Assembly: GCA_016109435.1 (NCBI GenBank)
Contig: JAEILR010000007.1
Span: 215,116 to 279,115 of the forward strand
DNA: 64,000 nucleotides
DNA from: Methanomassiliicoccus sp.
Lineage (GTDB): Archaea > Thermoplasmatota > Thermoplasmata > Methanomassiliicoccales > Methanomassiliicoccaceae
Reading direction: 5' to 3'
The notes beneath the pieces were generated by a model that worked only from the letters and a program-made list of their open reading frames with translations, ran no database searches and was not told where the DNA came from. This document shows, in pieces, positions 60,777-64,000 of the stretch. Position numbers and translations under genes: made by a program. How positions within the stretch are numbered: position 1 is the first letter of the stretch; each line of letters opens with the position of its first letter.

Positions 60777-61909
60777 AGGTCGCCTTCGTGCCGAGCGTAC
60801 CCATCGATCCGACCAACTCGGAGCGTTCTCCCAAGCTGCTGTATCTGCTGTCCCAATGGTTCGACGTGGTCCCCGTGCCCACCGGGGCGCTGGACAAGAA
60901 GGTGTACGACCAGTCGGGGAACCGCTTCTCCCGGTACATCATGTTCGTGCTCAACGAGATGTCCATCGCCTGGACCACCCTGAGGATGGGGAAGAGGGAG
61001 GGCGTGGACGCGGTCTTCGCTGAGGGCACCTACTACTCCCTGGCCGGCGGGGCCGCGGCCCGGGTGCTGGGAGTGCCGCTGATATGGGACAACCACGGCA
61101 ACATCAAGGACTTCTCTGCCGCCCTGGGCAAGTCGAGGTTCTTCCTCCGCGGGAACCTCATGCTGGAGCGCATGCTGGCGCGCATGGCGGCGAAGGTGCT
61201 GGTGGTATCCCGCAAGGAGGTCGACGCCTACCGCTCGATGGGGTTCGATACCGCCAAGTTCGAGGTGGTGCCCACCTGCGCGGACATGGCCCTGGTCGAC
61301 TCCAGGCTGCGGACCAGGGAGGAGGCCCGGAGGGAGCTGGGGATCGATGACCAGGCCAAGGTCGTGCTGTTCTTCGGGACACTTAAATACATGCCCAACC
61401 TGGACGCCTCCCTGTACATCGTGAAGGAGATGTATCCCGCGGTAGCCGCGGAGGTGCCCGGGACCGAGGTGCTCATCGCCGGCTCCGGTTCCCTGGGGGA
61501 GGAAGCCCCCCATGGGGTCCGCATGCTCGGCTTCGTCCCCGACCTTTACCTGTGGCTCTCCGCCGCCGACGTGTGCATCGCCCCGATATGGAAGGGCGTG
61601 GGCATCCTGACCAAGGTCATCGACATGCTGTCCGCCCGCCGGGCCACCGTGGTGAGCCCTCTCGCGCTTGAAGGGATCCCCGAGTTGGAGCACGGGGTCA
61701 ACTGCGTGGTGGGGAAGGACCGCCAGGACTTCGCCCGGCAGGTCAGCGATCTCCTTAACGACCCCCGGAGGGCGGACGAGATCGCCGACCGGGGCCGGGA
61801 ACTGGTGATGTCGGCCTATTCCTGGGAGGAGGTTTCCCCCCGGCTGAAGGAGATCGTCGCATCCTCGGGGGACCGACAAGTACATGATGGTCGACGTATC
61901 AATGGGTGA
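60773..61909 (+). CDS. glycosyltransferase family 4
   Basis: 378 residues. The acceptor half starts MKVAFVPSVPIDPTNSERSPKLLYLL; the donor half has FFGTLKYMPNLDASLYIVKEM and LWLSAADVCIAPIWKGVGILTKVIDMLSARRATV (in parts). The EX7E glutamate position is less standard (KGVGILTKVIDML), as in GT4 enzymes for which the motif is degenerate. It starts by ATGA overlap; 21 bases separate it from the DUF1616 gene. Confidence 0.88.
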   Translation: MKVAFVPSVPIDPTNSERSPKLLYLLSQWFDVVPVPTGALDKKVYDQSGNRFSRYIMFVLNEMSIAWTTLRMGKREGVDAVFAEGTYYSLAGGAAARVLGVPLIWDNHGNIKDFSAALGKSRFFLRGNLMLERMLARMAAKVLVVSRKEVDAYRSMGFDTAKFEVVPTCADMALVDSRLRTREEARRELGIDDQAKVVLFFGTLKYMPNLDASLYIVKEMYPAVAAEVPGTEVLIAGSGSLGEEAPHGVRMLGFVPDLYLWLSAADVCIAPIWKGVGILTKVIDMLSARRATVVSPLALEGIPELEHGVNCVVGKDRQDFARQVSDLLNDPRRADEIADRGRELVMSAYSWEEVSPRLKEIVASSGDRQVHDGRRING

Positions 61910-61930
61910 TATCGTGGTGAGGGATGCATA

Positions 61931-62875
61931 ATGGCGGTGAAAGGGAGCCGTATGATCATCGGCCCGGGCAGACCTTACGATCTGGTCATCATCTGCCTGA
62001 TAGTAGCGGCAGCGGTGTTCCTGGCTTTCTCCGGCATCGAAGGGCCCCTGCGGTGGGGTGTGGCCTTCGCCGCGGTGTTCTTCTGTCCCGGTTATTCCAT
62101 CGTTTCCGCGCTGTTCCCCGGGCGCAAGGCGGTCCTGTCCCAGACCACCATCGTGCGCCGCGAGGAGCACCTGCTGGACATCGCCTTCCTGGAGCGTCTG
62201 GTCCTGGCCGTCGGCCTGTCGGCCTCGATCATGGCCCTGGCGGGGACCATCCTGACCAGGGGCATTCTCGACTTCACTCCGACGGTGGTCGGTCTGATAG
62301 CTGCGGCCATCACCTTCACCGGCTCGATGATCGCCATCCTTCGCCGGTCCCGGCTGCCCCGGGGAGACCAGTTCTCCCTGGTGACCCGTCCGGCGAAGAA
62401 GCAGCCGTACTCCGCCGCGGAGATGGCGGTGGCGGTGATCATCATAGCCGCGGTGATGGTGCTGTCGGTCGTGGCGGTCAACGGGCTGAACGCCAAGCCC
62501 CCCCCGTACGAGTTCAACGAGTTCTCGGTCACCGGGGCGGACGGGGACATGGACCACCTGCCCAGTGTCCTTGCTACGAACCAGGCGGGCCTCATCCTGA
62601 TCACCGTGGTCTCGCACTACGAGAATGCTCAGAGGTACCAGCTAACCATGTCCCTGGAGAAGGTCCCGGGGACCTCCAGCACTTTCAATCCCGGTCAGAC
62701 CGTGTCGGTATCTCCGGGAGCGCCCAGATCTTACCTCTTCGACCTGGAAGGCGGGGAGAAATGGGAACAGGTCATCTCTTTCGTCGTACCGGCCAGCGGG
62801 GACAGGACCCTCTATCTGGTCCTGGACGACGGGAGGGAGGTGCTGGACCTGTGGCTCCCGCTGACAATAACCTAG
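61931..62875 (+). CDS. DUF1616 membrane protein
   Basis: 314 residues: five membrane segments in the first 185 residues (from YDLVIICLIVAAAVFLAF to EMAVAVIIIAAVMVLSVVAV) and an external C-terminal domain of about 125 residues (NEFSVTGADGDMD, then LYLVLDDGREVLDLWLPL). This layout is DUF1616, common in archaeal surface-glycan loci, function unknown. GAGGGA lies upstream of the ATG. The small membrane protein gene begins inside its 3' end. Confidence 0.8.
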   Translation: MAVKGSRMIIGPGRPYDLVIICLIVAAAVFLAFSGIEGPLRWGVAFAAVFFCPGYSIVSALFPGRKAVLSQTTIVRREEHLLDIAFLERLVLAVGLSASIMALAGTILTRGILDFTPTVVGLIAAAITFTGSMIAILRRSRLPRGDQFSLVTRPAKKQPYSAAEMAVAVIIIAAVMVLSVVAVNGLNAKPPPYEFNEFSVTGADGDMDHLPSVLATNQAGLILITVVSHYENAQRYQLTMSLEKVPGTSSTFNPGQTVSVSPGAPRSYLFDLEGGEKWEQVISFVVPASGDRTLYLVLDDGREVLDLWLPLTIT

Positions 62876-63081
62876 CGCTGGCCCTGGTGCCCCCGCTGGC
62901 CATCGGGACCTCGTTCCTGGCCCCGGCCCTGGCCATCTGCCTGGCATGCCTGTTCGGGGTCATGGTCCTGGGGGCGGTGTCCCGCCGGGTGAACCTGCGG
63001 ATGCTGACCCCCGCCGCGTACTGCCTGCTGTTGCTCGCTTTGGTCCTGGGGGCGCTGGTGCTGTGGACCGCCCTGTCCTGA
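62851..63081 (+). CDS. small membrane protein, unknown function
   Basis: 76 residues with two membrane segments (SFLAPALAICLACLFGVMVLGA and YCLLLLALVLGALVLWT). The likely start is GTG at 62851, ten bases after GGGAGGGAGG, inside the DUF1616 gene by 25 bases. A second GTG at 62887 is possible. Coding status rests on membrane composition, ribosome site and the tight fit between its neighbours. Confidence 0.55.
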   Translation: MAPADNNLALALVPPLAIGTSFLAPALAICLACLFGVMVLGAVSRRVNLRMLTPAAYCLLLLALVLGALVLWTALS

Positions 63082-63884
63082 TCTACCAGCGGGCCGCCGG
63101 CGAGGTCCGGCCGGCCTCCAGGCTGCCGGTGGCGGCGATGCTGTCGCTGCCCCTGGCCCTGGGCTGCGCGTCCGTGTACGCCTATTATCTGTCGGGGTCG
63201 CCGGCGGCGGTGGGCATGGCCCTCGCCTCCCTCATGGTCGGTCTGCTGGCCTGCACCGCCCTGATCCTGTACGGCCGCCACGAGGACGTTTCCGTGGCCG
63301 CCTCGGCGGCAGCGCTGGTCCTGGCGATATCTCTCTTCACCATCCTCCTGCCCAGCTCGGGGCTGGTGTACGTCGACGGAGCCGTCCTGCTGGGGACCAC
63401 CGCTGCGGGGGTCCTCCTGTTCTTCAGGATGGTGGACCTGCCGGACATGGGGTCCGCGCGGATGCGCCCGATGTCGGTCCTTCTGGTCCTGGCCCTGCCG
63501 GCCGGCCTGGCATTGGTCCAGGCGATGTTCCTCGGCCTGCGGTTCTGGGAGAGCTACCCGCTCGGCCGGCCAACGCTTCTTTTCATCCCCATCCTGGCGG
63601 CTTGGGGGTTCGTGGAGGAGGCCCTCTTCCGGGGGGTGCTGCTCCGTTCCTCCATCCCCCTCCTGGGGACCACCGGGGCGATGGTCCTGGCCGCCTTCCT
63701 GGGGGCCATGTTCATGCTGTTCTGGGGTTCGCTCCCCTACGCCATCTTCTCGTTCTTCCTCGGCTTGCTGATGGGAGCGCTGTACCTGCGGTCACGGAGC
63801 CTGATGTACGTGGGCACCGTGCGCGCGCTGACGGACATGTGGATGATAATCGCCTTCTTCGCCCTGGGGATAGCAGCATATTAG
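63063..63884 (+). CDS. CPBP-like membrane protein with the EExxxR motif but no second-site histidines
   Basis: About 273 residues with eight membrane segments. The C-terminal region has FVEEALFRGVLLRS, the EExxxR motif of CPBP (CAAX-protease and bacteriocin-processing) glutamic proteases. Where the family has FxxxH the sequence is FMLFWGS, and the third motif (ALTDMW) also lacks His, so proteolysis is doubtful. The start is uncertain: GTG at 63063 overlaps the previous gene by 19 bases, and a CTG at 63078 makes a CTGA overlap. Last gene of the plus-strand glycan operon. Confidence 0.65.
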   Translation: MDRPVLIYQRAAGEVRPASRLPVAAMLSLPLALGCASVYAYYLSGSPAAVGMALASLMVGLLACTALILYGRHEDVSVAASAAALVLAISLFTILLPSSGLVYVDGAVLLGTTAAGVLLFFRMVDLPDMGSARMRPMSVLLVLALPAGLALVQAMFLGLRFWESYPLGRPTLLFIPILAAWGFVEEALFRGVLLRSSIPLLGTTGAMVLAAFLGAMFMLFWGSLPYAIFSFFLGLLMGALYLRSRSLMYVGTVRALTDMWMIIAFFALGIAAY

Positions 63885-63893
63885 TGACATCCT

Positions 63894-63913
63894 CCCATGA
63901 CTAGGGTCATGGG
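63894..63913 (-). mobile_element. terminal hairpin (right end) of the second tnpB element
   Basis: CCCATGAC (63894-63901) and GTCATGGG (63906-63913) form a perfect 8-bp stem with a 4-base loop. With its flanks (CATCCT before, CTTCC after) it matches the layout of the right ends of IS200/IS605-type elements, which also form the 3' part of the guide RNA. The element boundary should lie next to the CPBP-like gene, whose stop is at 63884. Confidence 0.65.
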
Positions 63914-64000
63914 CTTCCAGATTCCATTCCGAAGCGTATAGTTCCTGGTTCATCGACCACCGCTTCCTCTCGTGGAAGTCTTACACGATCTCCGCAGGCG
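63907..64000 (-). CDS. tnpB: C-terminal tail of a second TnpB, running off the right edge
   Basis: The minus strand reads ACGDRVRLPREEAVVDEPGT and ten more residues (end SGSP) before a TGA at 63909-63907. Cys followed by a variable arginine-rich tail, and the final run overlapping the terminal hairpin, are usual for TnpB C-termini of IS200/IS605-type elements. The tail differs from that of the tnpB at 27 kb, so it is another element. The rest lies outside the window. Confidence 0.7.
   Translation of the reverse strand, partial: ACGDRVRLPREEAVVDEPGTIRFGMESGSP

Noticed and set aside
1..64000. CRISPR array, rRNA, prophage or replication origin
   Set aside because: No regularly spaced direct repeats, rRNA-like sequences, phage genes or Orc1/Cdc6 with repeats were seen.

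Overview
The window reads as archaeal, euryarchaeal chromosome with high GC, and most resembles the Thermoplasmatota methanogens (Methanomassiliicoccales-like). The domain assignment is firm. It carries pelota, a Hel308-type helicase, a KEOPS Cgi121 subunit, a membrane-anchored archaeal Lon, archaeal NMN adenylyltransferase and the archaeal HMG-CoA synthase/thiolase/DUF35 trio. AT-rich TATA boxes lie about 25-30 bp before several starts, and some genes look leaderless. The order is an inference from a DUF1638 protein, a homocitrate-synthase-type gene set and general gene content; no methanogenesis marker gene is present.

Layout. 1-2.1 kb: carAB on the minus strand, running off the left edge. 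2.4-3.5 kb: pelota. 3.8-6.7 kb: a citramalate/homocitrate-synthase-family enzyme followed by both subunits of an aconitase-like hydro-lyase; a matching isocitrate/homoisocitrate dehydrogenase sits at 13.6-14.9 kb. 6.8-12.3 kb: a phosphate module, with an AbrB-PhoU regulator divergent from pstSCAB-phoU. 15-24.5 kb: a PH-like protein, zinc-ribbon proteins, an MFS exporter with a disturbed 5' end, a CopB-type metal ATPase, a ROK kinase and a DUF1638 protein. 24.5-29 kb: small accessory genes, a CCA-encoding tRNA-Pro(CGG) and a lone tnpB that runs into the tRNA promoter.

29.1-32.5 kb: an HTH regulator, HMG-CoA synthase, a thiolase homologue with substituted active-site residues, and a DUF35 protein. 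32.5-36.7 kb: one very long helical protein of unknown function. 36.8-45.7 kb: Cgi121, thrBC, a deoxyinosine glycosylase behind a helicase with a C-terminal PIP-like box, LonB, then NMNAT with an NMN amidase. 45.7-49.7 kb: an amino-acid permease and a pair of KaiC-like ATPases, one with a defective Walker A.

49.6-63.9 kb: a surface-glycan or lipid-modification region made of two divergent operons. The minus operon (GT2, GT4, B12-type radical SAM, GT4, B12-type radical SAM, FemAB-like acyltransferase) is tightly coupled by overlaps. The plus operon has a multi-spanning GT-C-like protein, two GT4 enzymes, a DUF1616 protein, a small membrane protein and a CPBP-like protein. The right edge holds the tail and terminal hairpin of a second tnpB element.

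Within operons, many stops and starts overlap as NTGA (ATGA, TTGA, and apparently CTGA), which points to translational coupling. No CRISPR array, rRNA operon, prophage or replication origin was seen.
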